Below, piece after piece: positions 17,527-26,489 of a stretch of 64,000 nucleotides of DNA. Positions within the stretch are counted from its first letter, which is position 1. Each line of letters starts with the position of its first letter. The stretch is from CAVZYN01 sp963779515. Lineage in GTDB: Bacteria; Pseudomonadota; Alphaproteobacteria; Rhizobiales; Hyphomicrobiaceae. The DNA is taken from contig CAVZYN010000017.1 of the NCBI GenBank assembly GCA_963779515.1, positions 124,001-188,000 of the forward strand. Reading direction: 5' to 3'. Under the pieces are notes generated by a model. That model saw only the letters and a program-made list of their open reading frames with translations. It had not been told where the DNA came from and searched no databases. Made by a program: the position numbers and the translations under genes.

Positions 17527-19035
17527 ATGGACGAAATTGCCTCGCTGATGCAGGGCTTTCAGACCGCGCTCACGCCGTTCAACCTTGCGCTGATGATGAT
17601 TGGCATTCTGCTCGGGGTGATCATCGGGGTGCTTCCGGGGCTCGGCGGCGCGAACGGCGTCGCGATCCTGCTGCCGCTGACATTCACGATGCCGCCGACG
17701 TCGGCGATCATCATGCTGTCGTGCATCTACTGGGGGGCGCTGTTCGGCGGCGCCATCACGTCGATCCTGTTCAACATTCCGGGCGAGCCGTGGTCGGTGG
17801 CCACCACGTTCGACGGGCATCCGATGGCGCAGCAGGGCCGCGCCGATGAAGCGCTCACCGCTGCGTTCACGTCGTCGTTTGTCGGCGCGCTGGTGGCCGT
17901 CGTCTTGATCACATTCCTGGCGCCGCTGGTGGCGAAATTCGCGCTGAAGTTCGGGCCGGCGGAGTTCTTCTCGGTCTTCTTCCTGACGTTCGCGAGTTTC
18001 ATCGGCATGGGCAAAGGCTCGCCGCTGAAGGTGCTCGCCGCGATGTGCCTCGGTTTCGCGCTCGGCTCGGTCGGGCTCGACAAGATGACCGGCACGCTGC
18101 GGATGACCTTCAACCACGACCATCTGCTCGGCGGTTTCGACTTTCTCACCGCCGTGATCGGCCTGTTTGGCATCGGCGAGATTCTGACCTCGATCGAGAG
18201 CGGCCTCAAATTCCAAGGCGCGCAGGCGAAAATCCGGCTCGATGCGGTGCTGACGACCTGGAAAAAGCTGCTGAAGTACTGGGCGACCTCGATCCGCTCT
18301 TGCTTGATCGGCTGCTGGATGGGCATCACGCCCGGCGGCGCGACGCCCGCGTCATTCATGAGCTACGGCCTCGCCAAGAAGTTCTCGAAAAACGGCGACA
18401 ACTTCGGCAAGGGCGAGATCGAGGGTGTGATCGCGCCGGAGACCGCCGCGCACGCCGCCGGCACCAGCGCGCTCTTACCGATGCTGACGCTCGGAATTCC
18501 CGGATCGCCGACGGCAGCGGTTCTGCTCGGCGGCCTGATGATCTGGGGCCTGCAACCCGGGCCGATGCTGTTCGTCGAGCAGAAAGAGTTCGTGTGGGGC
18601 CTGATCGCCTCGATGTATCTCGGCAATGTCGTCGGCTTGATCGTGGTGCTGACGTGCGTGCCGCTGTTCGCCGCGATCCTGCGCGTGCCGTTCCACATCA
18701 TCGCACCGGTCATCCTGGTGGTGTGTGCGGTTGGCGCCTTCACGGTCAAGAACAACATGTTCGACGTCTGGATGATGCTTGGCTTCGGTATCATCGGGTA
18801 CGTGTTCCAGAAACTCAGCTATCCGCTGGCGCCGTTGGTGCTGGCGATCGTGCTCGGTGACAAGGCGGAGGAAGCCTTCCGGCAGTCGATGCTGACCAGC
18901 CAAGGCAACGTGCTGGTGTTCTGGTCGAACCCGCTGGTCGGCACCATCATGACGCTCGGCATGTTGCTGTTGTTCTGGCCGGTCATCACTTGGTTGAAAG
19001 ACAGCCTACGATCGAAACGGATCGCCACTGCCTAA
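17527..19035 (+). CDS. tctA: Tripartite tricarboxylate transporter large permease TctA
   Basis: A 502-residue, very hydrophobic protein with the TctA signature: GVIIGVLPGLGGANGVAILLPL (residues ~38-58), IYWGALFGGAITSILFNIPGEPWS, and a second internal copy around TLGIPGSPTAAVLLGGLMIWGLQPGP (~320-345). TctA forms the ion-coupled channel with TctB; TctC is the periplasmic receptor. The start at 17527 has GGGAGGGG upstream. It leads an A-C-B operon divergent from the GntR-oxc genes. Tct systems take up di- and tricarboxylates; the shared control region makes oxalate or a related acid a reasonable guess. Confidence 0.95.
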   Translation: MDEIASLMQGFQTALTPFNLALMMIGILLGVIIGVLPGLGGANGVAILLPLTFTMPPTSAIIMLSCIYWGALFGGAITSILFNIPGEPWSVATTFDGHPMAQQGRADEALTAAFTSSFVGALVAVVLITFLAPLVAKFALKFGPAEFFSVFFLTFASFIGMGKGSPLKVLAAMCLGFALGSVGLDKMTGTLRMTFNHDHLLGGFDFLTAVIGLFGIGEILTSIESGLKFQGAQAKIRLDAVLTTWKKLLKYWATSIRSCLIGCWMGITPGGATPASFMSYGLAKKFSKNGDNFGKGEIEGVIAPETAAHAAGTSALLPMLTLGIPGSPTAAVLLGGLMIWGLQPGPMLFVEQKEFVWGLIASMYLGNVVGLIVVLTCVPLFAAILRVPFHIIAPVILVVCAVGAFTVKNNMFDVWMMLGFGIIGYVFQKLSYPLAPLVLAIVLGDKAEEAFRQSMLTSQGNVLVFWSNPLVGTIMTLGMLLLFWPVITWLKDSLRSKRIATA

Positions 19036-19118
19036 CGCTGACCACATCATCGCTTAAACGGCAGTTCAGTTATTCAAACGCCGAAATCCGGATTGCCGCA
19101 ATCGCCAACTAAAAGTGA

Positions 19119-19132
19119 GCCCATCAATGGGC
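19119..19132 (+). other. Hairpin before tctC
   Basis: GCCCAT-CA-ATGGGC, a tight six-base-pair hairpin 27 bases before the tctC start and 84 bases after the tctA stop, without a T run. It may act as an mRNA processing or stabilising hairpin that lets the binding protein be made in excess over the permease (inference). Confidence 0.4.
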
Positions 19133-19158
19133 CCAACACCCTAGGGAGACAAACGCCA

Positions 19159-20166
19159 ATGACCCTCAGAAAAGCGCTTACAGCCGGCATTTTCGCGATC
19201 ACCGCCGCGACCACAGGCGCGCACGCGCAAGGCTGGGAACCAACCAAACCCGTCACGTTCATCATTCCAGCGGGCACCGGCGGCGGCGCCGATCAGATGG
19301 CGCGCTTTCTTCAGGGTGTGATCGCGAAAAATAATCTGATGAAGCAGCCGATGGTGGTGGTGAACAAGAGCGGCGGCGCGGGTGCTGAAGGCTTCCTCGA
19401 AGTCAAAGGCGCGAAGGAAGATCCGCATAAGATCATCATCACACTTTCGAACCTGTTCACGACACCCTACGGCACCGGCGTGCCGTTCTCCTGGAAGGAC
19501 ATGACGCCAGTCGCGATGCTGGCGCTCGACCAGTTCGTGCTCTGGGTCAACAGCGAAGCGCCCTACAAAACCGCGAAAGACTATCTCGACGCGGTGAAGG
19601 CCGGCGACGACAAGAAATTCAAGATGGGTGGCACCGGCTCGAAGCAGGAAGACCAGATCGTCACGGTCGCGCTCGAAAAGCTGACGGCGCCGAAGAAATT
19701 GACCTACGTGCCATATCAGGGCGGTGGCGCGGTCGCGGTGCAGCTCGTCGGCAAGCACGTCGACTCGACCGTCAACAACCCAATCGAAGCGGTGTCGCAG
19801 TGGAAAGCCGGCGCGCTGCGCCCGCTGTGCTTGTTCGATGAGAAGCGCAGCATCTACACGACCAAGGTCACGGCGACCCAAGCGTGGTCCGATATTCCGA
19901 CCTGCAAGGAATCCGGCGTTGACGTCAGCTATCAGATGCTGCGCGGGATTTTCATGGGACCCGGCGTGAAGCCTGAGCAAGTCGCCTACTTCGTCGACCT
20001 CTTCAAGAAGGTGCAGGCGACCGACGACTGGAAGAAGTTCATGGAAGACGGCGCCTTCAACCAGTCCTTCATGACCGGTGACGATTTCAAGAAGTGGGTC
20101 GAGAACAACGACAAGCTGCACTACGACCTGATGAAGGACGCTGGATTCCTGGCACCCGGCAAATGA
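19159..20166 (+). CDS. tctC: TTT periplasmic binding protein TctC (BUG family)
   Basis: A 335-residue exported receptor with a signal peptide (GIFAITAATTGAHAQG, cleavage near residue 24). The BUG-fold starts at WEPTKPVTFIIPAGTGGGADQMARF (residues ~26-48, the ligand carboxylate loop), then VVVNKSGGAGAEGF. KMGGTGSKQEDQ (about 165) and YVPYQGGGAVAVQLVGKHVD (about 190) follow as in other Tct receptors. The ATG at 19159 follows AGGGAGAC. It lies between tctA and tctB, an order different from the common C-B-A. The loops match dicarboxylate-type BUG proteins only generally. Confidence 0.93.
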   Translation: MTLRKALTAGIFAITAATTGAHAQGWEPTKPVTFIIPAGTGGGADQMARFLQGVIAKNNLMKQPMVVVNKSGGAGAEGFLEVKGAKEDPHKIIITLSNLFTTPYGTGVPFSWKDMTPVAMLALDQFVLWVNSEAPYKTAKDYLDAVKAGDDKKFKMGGTGSKQEDQIVTVALEKLTAPKKLTYVPYQGGGAVAVQLVGKHVDSTVNNPIEAVSQWKAGALRPLCLFDEKRSIYTTKVTATQAWSDIPTCKESGVDVSYQMLRGIFMGPGVKPEQVAYFVDLFKKVQATDDWKKFMEDGAFNQSFMTGDDFKKWVENNDKLHYDLMKDAGFLAPGK

Positions 20167-20232
20167 GACTCGGATGGGGCGGACCGGCTGCGGTCTGCCC
20201 CTTTTGACTTTTGGATCGACGGATCACACACT

Positions 20233-20784
20233 ATGCACAACAGCGACGCCTCCGGTGACGAACGCTCTCTCGTTTCGAATCGTACGCTCGACATCGTGGT
20301 CGCGCTGCTGTTCATCGGCGCCAGCGCGGTGGTCATCCACGACAGCTTGCGTCTCGGTGTCGGCTGGATCGAGGGACAAGGCCCGGCGCCCGGCTATTTC
20401 CCGTTCTGGATCGCGGTCGTCATGGCGCTCGCGAGCGCCGGCAATCTGGTGCGCGCGATCCTCGGAAAAGAAAAGGGCGGGGCTGAATCGTTCGTCAGCA
20501 CCATTGGGTTCGGACGCGTATTGAGTGTGCTGGTGCCGACAGCGCTCTATATCGCCGCGATCGGCGGGCTCAACGTCGGCGGTGTCGAAGTCAACGGCCT
20601 CGGCATCTATGTGGCGTCGGCGATCTTCATCTTCCTGTTCACGATCGTCTTTGGACGCGAGAACATTTTCCGCGCGCTCGCCATCAGCATCGGCGTGCCG
20701 CTGATGTTGTTCTTCATGTTCGAAAAGTGGTTCCTGGTGCCGCTGCCGAAAGGTCCGCTCGAAGTGATGCTCGGCGTCGGTTGA
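20233..20784 (+). CDS. tctB: TTT small permease TctB
   Basis: A 183-residue protein with four hydrophobic segments (about 20-38, 55-78, 95-120, 125-165). The GQGPAPGYFPFWIAVVMAL stretch after the first helix is characteristic of TctB (P-x-x-FP pattern). It starts 66 bases after tctC and completes the transporter. A terminator with a six-T run follows at 20817. Confidence 0.92.
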   Translation: MHNSDASGDERSLVSNRTLDIVVALLFIGASAVVIHDSLRLGVGWIEGQGPAPGYFPFWIAVVMALASAGNLVRAILGKEKGGAESFVSTIGFGRVLSVLVPTALYIAAIGGLNVGGVEVNGLGIYVASAIFIFLFTIVFGRENIFRALAISIGVPLMLFFMFEKWFLVPLPKGPLEVMLGVG

Positions 20785-20809
20785 GCGCGATTCTGCGTCG
20801 ATTCACACT

Positions 20810-20842
20810 CGAATTGGCGATGGGCTCCCACATCGCTTTTTT
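20810..20842 (+). terminator. Terminator after tctB, containing a dispersed repeat
   Basis: GCGATG and CATCGC pair around the eight-base loop GGCTCCCA, followed by TTTTTT (20817-20842). The 5' arm and loop are part of the 24-base sequence at 20810-20833 that recurs with one change at 60114-60137, including GGCGATGGGCTCCCACAT. Confidence 0.65.
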
Positions 20843-20981
20843 GATGCAGATTTTTGCGTGGCGCATCCTGTCCGGCGGCATGTTTTTCAGCGGCGGCACC
20901 GTGTTCGGCTGGGGTGTCGGCCGCGTGTCGGCAGCTCAGCCGATGGCCGGCCGCGATGCGTTGCCCTCGAAACGGCCGCCA

Positions 20982-20991
20982 TGGCATACCA
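20982..20991. promoter_or_regulatory. Third TGGCATACCA motif
   Basis: An exact copy of the 17303 operator-like decamer, about 200 bases downstream of tctB in a gene-poor gap (20785-21059). Apart from the tctB terminator the gap holds no coding gene I can support. It may be an auxiliary operator or a chance match. Confidence 0.3.
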
Positions 20992-21059
20992 CGGCACGTC
21001 AAACGCGGTTAATCCATCACTTGAGCGGTGAATTCACCTGCTGTCTGTCTGACGTCGGA

Positions 21060-21500
21060 TCAATTTGCATGACTGCGGATGATGTACTTGACGCGCATCG
21101 CCAGCGTTTCCCAAGACACCGGCTTGGTGATGAAGTCGGTGGCGCCGAGATCGAAGCCGCGCTGCATCGAGTTGAGATCGTTCAGGCCCGTCACCAGCAG
21201 GATCGGGATGTTTTTGGTCGCGACGTGACGGCGTAGCTCGTCGCACACCGTGAAGCCATCGAGGCCCGGCATCATGACGTCGAGCACGATCAGGTCGGGT
21301 TTGACGACGTAGGCCTTGGCGATGCCGTCGGGGCCATCCTCGGCTTCCTCGACGGCGAAGCCTTGGGCTTCGAGGGCATCACGTGCCAGCAGCCGCTGCG
21401 TCGGGTCGTCATCGACGACGAGCACAACGCGGCCCTCGAGCGCGACGTCGACGATCCGTGGCCGCTCGGTGCGTCGGTGCAGGTCTGGTTTGTCGATCAT
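21060..21500 (-). CDS. Single-domain response regulator (CheY-like receiver)
   Basis: A 146-residue receiver domain without an output domain. The acidic pocket is VVDDDPTQ (about residues 28-35), the phosphoacceptor aspartate is in LIVLDVMMPGLDG (about 75), the conserved threonine in LLVTGLND and the lysine in FITKPVSWETL (about 125). The first ~22 residues (MIDKPDLHRRTERPRIVDVA) are an extension. The ATG at 21500 was chosen because upstream residues show no receiver similarity. No cognate kinase is adjacent, so it is an orphan that may work in a phosphorelay or with a distant kinase. It lies 178 bases downstream of sucC. Confidence 0.92.
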   Translation of the reverse strand: MIDKPDLHRRTERPRIVDVALEGRVVLVVDDDPTQRLLARDALEAQGFAVEEAEDGPDGIAKAYVVKPDLIVLDVMMPGLDGFTVCDELRRHVATKNIPILLVTGLNDLNSMQRGFDLGATDFITKPVSWETLAMRVKYIIRSHAN

Positions 21501-21678
21501 GACTGAGGTTGGCGCCGCTAGAGACTCCGAGGCACGGTACGCCTTGGATGCTAACGGTCCGGTAACCCGCTCGACTAAACAGCCGCCGAAACGGAAAAAC
21601 AAACGTGCGCCGCATGCACAGGCAGGCGCACGGTGCAGTTTGTTAATCTGCTGGAAACCTTAAAGCGCTGCCGGCGTC

Positions 21679-22880
21679 TCAACCGGCGCGCTTGACCTCG
21701 TCGGTGATCTTCTTGGCGGCGTCCGCCAGATTGTCGGCGCCGACGATCTTCAGGCCCGCTCTCGGCCATGATCTTCTTGCCGAGTTCGACGTTGGTGCCT
21801 TCGAGGCGGACGACGAGCGGCACCTTGACGCCAAGTTCGCGGGCGGCCGTCACGACGCCTTCGGCGATGATATCGCAGCGCATGATGCCGCCGAAAATGT
21901 TGACCAGGATGCCCTTCACGTTCGGATCATTGAGAATGATCTTGAAGGCGGCCGAGACCTTCTCCTTCGACGCTGATCCGCCGACATCGAGAAAGTTCGC
22001 CGGCTCCAGCCCATAGAGCTTGATGATGTCCATGGTGGCCATGGCGAGGCCGGCGCCGTTGACGAGGCAGCCGATCTGGCCATCGAGCTTGACGTAGGAG
22101 AGATCATATTTCGAGGCTTCGACTTCGGCCGGATCCTCTTCCGTGATATCGCGCATGGCGACGACATCCTTCTGACGGAAGAGCGCGTTGGTGTCGAAGT
22201 TCATCTTGCCGTCGAGCGCCAGCAGCTGGCCGTCCTTGGTGACGACGAGCGGATTGATTTCGAGCAGCGCCATGTCCTTCTCAACGACCATCTTGTAAAG
22301 GTTGCCGATGATCTTGACGCACTGGCTGGCCTGATCGCCGGTGAGGCCCAGCGCGAATGCGATCTTGCGCCCGTGAAAGGGGAAGAAGCCCGACGCCGGA
22401 TCGATCGACATCGTGAAGATCTTCTCGGGCGTGTCGTGGGCGACCTTCTCGATGTCCATGCCGCCTTCCGTCGAGGCGATGAAGGCGATGCGCGAGGTTT
22501 CGCGATCGACCAGCGCGGAGAGGTAGAGTTCGCGGGCGATGGCGGACCCATCCTCGATGTAGAGACGCTGAACCTTCTTGCCTTCGGGTCCGGTCTGCAG
22601 CGTCACCAGCGTCGAGCCGAGCATCTGGCTTGGCGAATGTCTTGACCTCATCGATCGACTTCGCCAGCCGCACGCCGCCCTTGTCACCGGCGGCTGCTTC
22701 CTTGAATTTGCCCTTGCCGCGTCCGCCGGCGTGAATCTGGGATTTCACAACCCATACCGGACCTGGCAGGTTTTTCGCCGCTGTGACCGCCTCATCGACC
22801 GTGAACGCCGGGAAGCCCTTTCCGGTCGGGATGCCATACTGGCGGTAGAGGTCCTTGGCTTGATATTCGTGGATGTTCAT
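21679..22880 (-). CDS. sucC: Succinate-CoA ligase beta subunit (two one-base insertions)
   Basis: The ATP-grasp subunit of succinyl-CoA synthetase, 399 residues after repair, the normal length. MNIHEYQAKDLYRQYGIP and KSQIHAGGRGKGKFKEA start it; LLEINPLVVTKDGQLLALD, DGQIGCLVNGAGLAMATMD and KGILVNIFGGIMRCDIIAEG are unmistakable SucC motifs. Break 1, near 22628, is one extra C (AAGCCAG for AAGCAG, KTFAKQMLGS). Break 2, near 21757, is an extra C in GGGCCTG; the restored tail is LKIVGADNLADAAKKITDEV. The gene is essential or nearly so in most alphaproteobacteria, so decay is unlikely. sucD, normally the next gene, is absent here; the following gene is the response regulator. Confidence 0.95.
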
Positions 22881-22985
22881 GGCCTATCCCTTAGCCGGCG
22901 TTCGACATGGTCGAGCGAGGGATACCCTGGCGTGCGGCGGAGCACAACCCTTCGAAAAGCGAGCCTTCAATGAACTCAAAAGCAA

Positions 22986-23012
22986 GATGCGGCGCCAACG
23001 CGGCACCGCATC
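22986..23012 (-). terminator. Terminator after the first Tad-like gene
   Basis: GATGCGG-C-GCC pairs with GGC-A-CCGCATC over about ten pairs with one mismatch. In the minus direction it is followed by CTTGCTTTTG. It lies about 60 bases after the VWA gene's stop and upstream of sucC. Confidence 0.6.
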
Positions 23013-23073
23013 AATTTTGTTCAACGCCTGATTTTACCGGGCCCGCCACTTCTTGCGGCTTGGCCGTTTCTGC

Positions 23074-24340
23074 TTACTTTGTAAATCGCAGTGCCGAGAT
23101 CTGTTCGCCGATTTTCTTAAAAGCTGTCTTCAAACTCGCGCCGTCCTTGGCATCGAAAAATGCGGCGGCGCCCGAAGCGCACTGGGCCAGCTCGGTGAGC
23201 GCGCGCGGATCATCGACCTCGAAGCCAATAGTGTAAACCGTGACCTTCTGCGCTTTCATGTTGGCGCACAGCTGCTGGAACTGCGACGTAGGACTCATCG
23301 ACCTGTTCAGCACTCGGCAGCGCCGTGCCCGACTTGAACGAGGTATTGAACTTGCCATCCGACATGATCAGCACGTTCTTGCCGACTTTCTTCGGGTCGT
23401 TGGGCTCGGGCTTGCTCGGGCCCGTGAAGATGCCGTTCCAGCGCTCCGATAGAACGTACCAGCCCCAGGCGGCACCGATGTGGCCGGCTGTGGCCCCCCT
23501 GCCCTCCATGCCATCGATGTAGTTTTTCAACGCATCGCGCTCACTCTTGCCTTTCAAGGGCATGATCGGGGCGGTTGGACATGTGTAGTTGCCATAAGCC
23601 GGAGTTGTCATGCGGCGCACACTGGCCGCGCCGCCGGGGGGACTGTCGGTCGCCGCCTCACTGCCGGTCCGTTCAATCACACAGTTGTCGGCGCCAGCTC
23701 CACCGCTTGCGGCGGCGGCATAAGAACCTGCATTGACCGAGGCGGCCCATGGCACAACGGCGATGCGCGTCGCAGACTCGCTCACTGAATCTTGCAAGAG
23801 CGTCTCGATCACGTCCTTGGCTGCGGTCTTCAAATTCGACAGCCTGCCATTCTCGTTCATCGACCCCGTGATATCGAGCGCCATGGCGAACTCGATCTTT
23901 CTGATCGCATACGTGACCTCGGATTTTTTCCGGAAATTCAAGTCGTCGCGGCCGACCGCCTTGCCGATCGTTGCCGCGATCTTCCCGTCCGCGGTCGCAA
24001 CGACGGTCTTGGTCGTCGTGTCGGTGACGATGTTGAGCGGCGCAACCCGAATGTCGGGCCGGTTCTGCTGCTTCATGTAGGCGTCGAAGTACTTTTGAAC
24101 CGTGAGGTTCACGTCCGATGCTTGCGCATTGTCCTCGGCCAGGAGCTTGGCGCCCGCCAGGGCCGCGGCATCCAGCGCCGCCATGACCCGGCCTTGCGCG
24201 TTGTAGGTCCGGGCACCGTCCACCGCGAGCGCGACCGCGCCCAAGAGAACCAGGAACGTGAGACCAAACATGATGGCGACGCCACCGTCCGTCGACGACC
24301 GGAAGCGGCCGGCAGCGTCTCTCACTCTGATCATTGTCAT
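23074..24340 (-). CDS. TadG-like pilus-assembly VWA protein, copy A (one-base insertion)
   Basis: About 421 residues when repaired. The N terminus GGVAIMFGLTFLVLLGAVALAVDGARTYNAQ (residues ~20-50) is the TadE/TadG type prepilin-like membrane segment, followed by MAALDAAALAGA. A von Willebrand A domain begins at FAMALDITGSMNENG (about 156; MIDAS pattern D-x-T-G-S-M, the T variant of DxSxS). The frame breaks near 23291 (an extra T in GAGTCCTACG) and continues TSQFQQLCANMKAQKVTVYTIGF to ISALRFTK. The protein is probably anchored in the inner membrane facing the periplasm. It is a tandem paralogue of the next gene upstream; both end in (E/Q)ISALR. No other tad genes are in the window. Confidence 0.85.
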
Positions 24341-24513
24341 TACTCCACCCCTCAATCCGGCCGGTAGTAATGCGCATTGAGAGATAAGTTTTTGTTAAAT
24401 CTAGACGTCCAGATACTTTGCTTTTTATGTAATGTCAGCCGTGGTTCACGGCGTCACTCTATATGTTTTATTCTGAAACGTTTCAAACTAACTCCGGGTT
24501 ATTCTGAAAAAGA

Positions 24514-24550
24514 ACGAGAGCGCATCCAGGGGCGGAGGATGCGCTCTCGT
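24514..24550 (-). terminator. Strong terminator after the second Tad-like gene
   Basis: A perfect 14-bp stem, ACGAGAGCGCATCC with GGATGCGCTCTCGT, around a nine-base loop. In the minus direction it is followed by TCTTTTTC. The stem separates the two VWA genes into different transcription units. Confidence 0.85.
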
Positions 24551-24595
24551 CGTCAGCGGCTCCAGGGAGGAGATCCGCCGATCTCGGGTGATAGC

Positions 24596-25822
24596 TTACT
24601 GCGAGAGGCGGAGTGCCGAGATTTCTTCGGCAATGCCGCGGAAGATCGACCGCAGTTGCGCTCCATCGTAGGCCTGGAAACTGTGCGAGCTCGAGGTGGC
24701 GCACTTCGACAACAAGTCACGTGCGCCAGAGTTATCCAGTTTGAAGCCGACGGTGTAGACGATCAGGCCCTTGCTCTTCATGGCGTCGCAGAGCGACTTG
24801 GCCTGCTGCTGGGACTTGCTGGTGTTGCCGGCGACGCCGCCGAAGGTGTTGTACTCGCCGTCGGTCATCAGGATCGCATACTTCTTGGTGACCTTGGGAT
24901 CGTAGGCCGCGCCGGTGTCGGCACCCCAGACGCCTGACCAGTTCGGCGACAGCGTGTACCAGGCCCATGCGGTGCCGAGGTGGCCTGCCGTATATCCATC
25001 GGCGGCGAACGCGTCGACCTTGGTCTTGATCTTGGCCTTGTCGTTGGTGAGCGGCAGGACCGACGAACCTCTGGAGCAGGTGTTGGCGCCCGGCAGGTCC
25101 GATTGCAACTTCAGGCTATCGTTGTTGCCCGTCGGCGCCGCGTCGGTCGCATCGTTACCTGCGGTGCGACGCTCGTAGACGCACGTATTGCTGGTGGAAC
25201 GGCTATTCGTGACGGCCTTGGCGAAGGAGCCCGCGTCGACGCCCGCGGCAAACGGGGCCAGGGCCACGCGCACCTTGTTCGGCGTGCCGCCGTCGGGCAG
25301 CATGATGTCGACGAGATCCTTGGCGGCGACCTTCAAGTCGGCCAACTTCTGGCCGCGCATGGAGCCCGTGACATCGAGCTGCATGGCAATCTCGATGTCG
25401 ACTGGATTGTAGGCAGCCGTGGTCTTACGCGTGACCTTGATCTTGTCGATGCCGGCGGCGCGGGCGAACAGCGTCTTCACGTCCGCCGAAGCGGTGATAT
25501 TGACATCGGTCTTCGAAGAAGTGACATCGAATTGCGTAATCGTGTGATACGTGCTCGCCTGACCCTTCATGTTCTGGTCGAAGTGGGCGCGTGCGACGGT
25601 TGCGACATCGATGCCGTTCTTGTCGCGCATCGCCTTGGCGGCGGCCAGGGCCGCGGCGTCGATCGACGACGAGATCTTGGAGCTCGAATGCACGGCGCGG
25701 CCATAGTCGATGGCGCAGGCGAGGACGAGCATGAAGACCATCAGGCAGGACGCGAAAATGATAGCGACGACGCCGCGTTCATCCTGGTTGAAATCTTTCA
25801 AAGTGCGGGTGGTGATGGCCAT
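24596..25822 (-). CDS. TadG-like pilus-assembly VWA protein, copy B
   Basis: An intact 408-residue paralogue of copy A. The N terminus has DERGVVAIIFASCLMVFMLVLACAIDYGRAVH (residues ~14-45, TadE-like), then SSIDAAALAAAKAM. The VWA domain starts with MQLDVTGSMRGQK (about 148; metal-site D-x-T-G-S-M) and includes LMTDGEYN (about 325). Two cysteine pairs in the inserted region (TCVYERR and NTCSRGSS) may form a disulphide. The C terminus is EEISALRLSQ. The start at 25822 follows AAGGAG. Homologues occur singly in Tad clusters; here two stand alone, each with its own terminator. Confidence 0.88.
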   Translation of the reverse strand: MAITTRTLKDFNQDERGVVAIIFASCLMVFMLVLACAIDYGRAVHSSSKISSSIDAAALAAAKAMRDKNGIDVATVARAHFDQNMKGQASTYHTITQFDVTSSKTDVNITASADVKTLFARAAGIDKIKVTRKTTAAYNPVDIEIAMQLDVTGSMRGQKLADLKVAAKDLVDIMLPDGGTPNKVRVALAPFAAGVDAGSFAKAVTNSRSTSNTCVYERRTAGNDATDAAPTGNNDSLKLQSDLPGANTCSRGSSVLPLTNDKAKIKTKVDAFAADGYTAGHLGTAWAWYTLSPNWSGVWGADTGAAYDPKVTKKYAILMTDGEYNTFGGVAGNTSKSQQQAKSLCDAMKSKGLIVYTVGFKLDNSGARDLLSKCATSSSHSFQAYDGAQLRSIFRGIAEEISALRLSQ

Positions 25823-26100
25823 GTGTGTCTCCTTGAACCATCGGTGACTGATGGCGGGGGAGGTGCAATCGGGATGCCTAGCCGCGCTTGCACAACATGG
25901 TTTGCGGTATTGCCTTAGGGATGCGGTATATAATCCGTTAAACGCCGCCAATGCCCGGCACTTTCCCGGGATTCAAACTCGGGTTTTCGGTAAATTACAC
26001 GCATTTTCGCGGCTTATTCGGCGCAATTTGTTGCCAATCTCTAAATGACACCGAATATTTGTCCCGGATCGGGACGCGTTTCTATTTGGGACGGTTCCAG

Positions 26101-26340
26101 CTAAAAATCCGAAACGATCCCGGCCTTTTCCCAGTCGCCATAGCGCACCGGATCGGGGCCTGCCTGGCCACCGACCTCACGCGGACGGCTGGCGGCGGCG
26201 GCATCGGCGGCGCGGCGGCGCTGCTCGGCCTCGGCGAGGGCGCGGCGTGCCTCGGGCGACAGCGGCCGTTCGGATGGGGCTGGTTGCCGGTCTTGATCTG
26301 TCGTGTCTCGATCTGCCGTCGTGTCTTGATCTGCCGTCAT
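26101..26340 (-). CDS. Succinate dehydrogenase assembly factor 4-like protein (DUF1674)
   Basis: A 79-residue protein whose last ~25 residues, REVGGQAGPDPVRYGDWEKAG ending IVSDF, match the DUF1674/SdhAF4 signature (GG-x-GP-x-P-x-RYGDWE-x-x-G-x-x-x-DF). SdhAF4 binds FAD-loaded SdhA and helps it join SdhB. The N-terminal third is an acidic D-x-D-T-T low-complexity repeat coded by short imperfect tandem DNA repeats (26293-26340). The ATG at 26340 is favoured; one at 26373 is possible. It is divergent from htpX, with which it is often neighbour in Bradyrhizobium-like genomes (recollection). Confidence 0.85.
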   Translation of the reverse strand: MTADQDTTADRDTTDQDRQPAPSERPLSPEARRALAEAEQRRRAADAAAASRPREVGGQAGPDPVRYGDWEKAGIVSDF

Positions 26341-26489
26341 GGTCGCTTGATCCGTCTCGCTGGCCGATCTCAATGGTCCATCTGGGCGCGGGGCCCGGCT
26401 CTTCCTATATCGTTTGCAACGATGTGACGTGGTTTACGGATTGGCAACCCTATAGGATCACGCCGATCACAAGAGTAGGACCGTCAGCA

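Noticed and set aside
20821..21059. Small ORF starting MGSHIAF after tctB
   Set aside because: It begins inside the terminator repeat and has no homology I recognise; no ribosome site.
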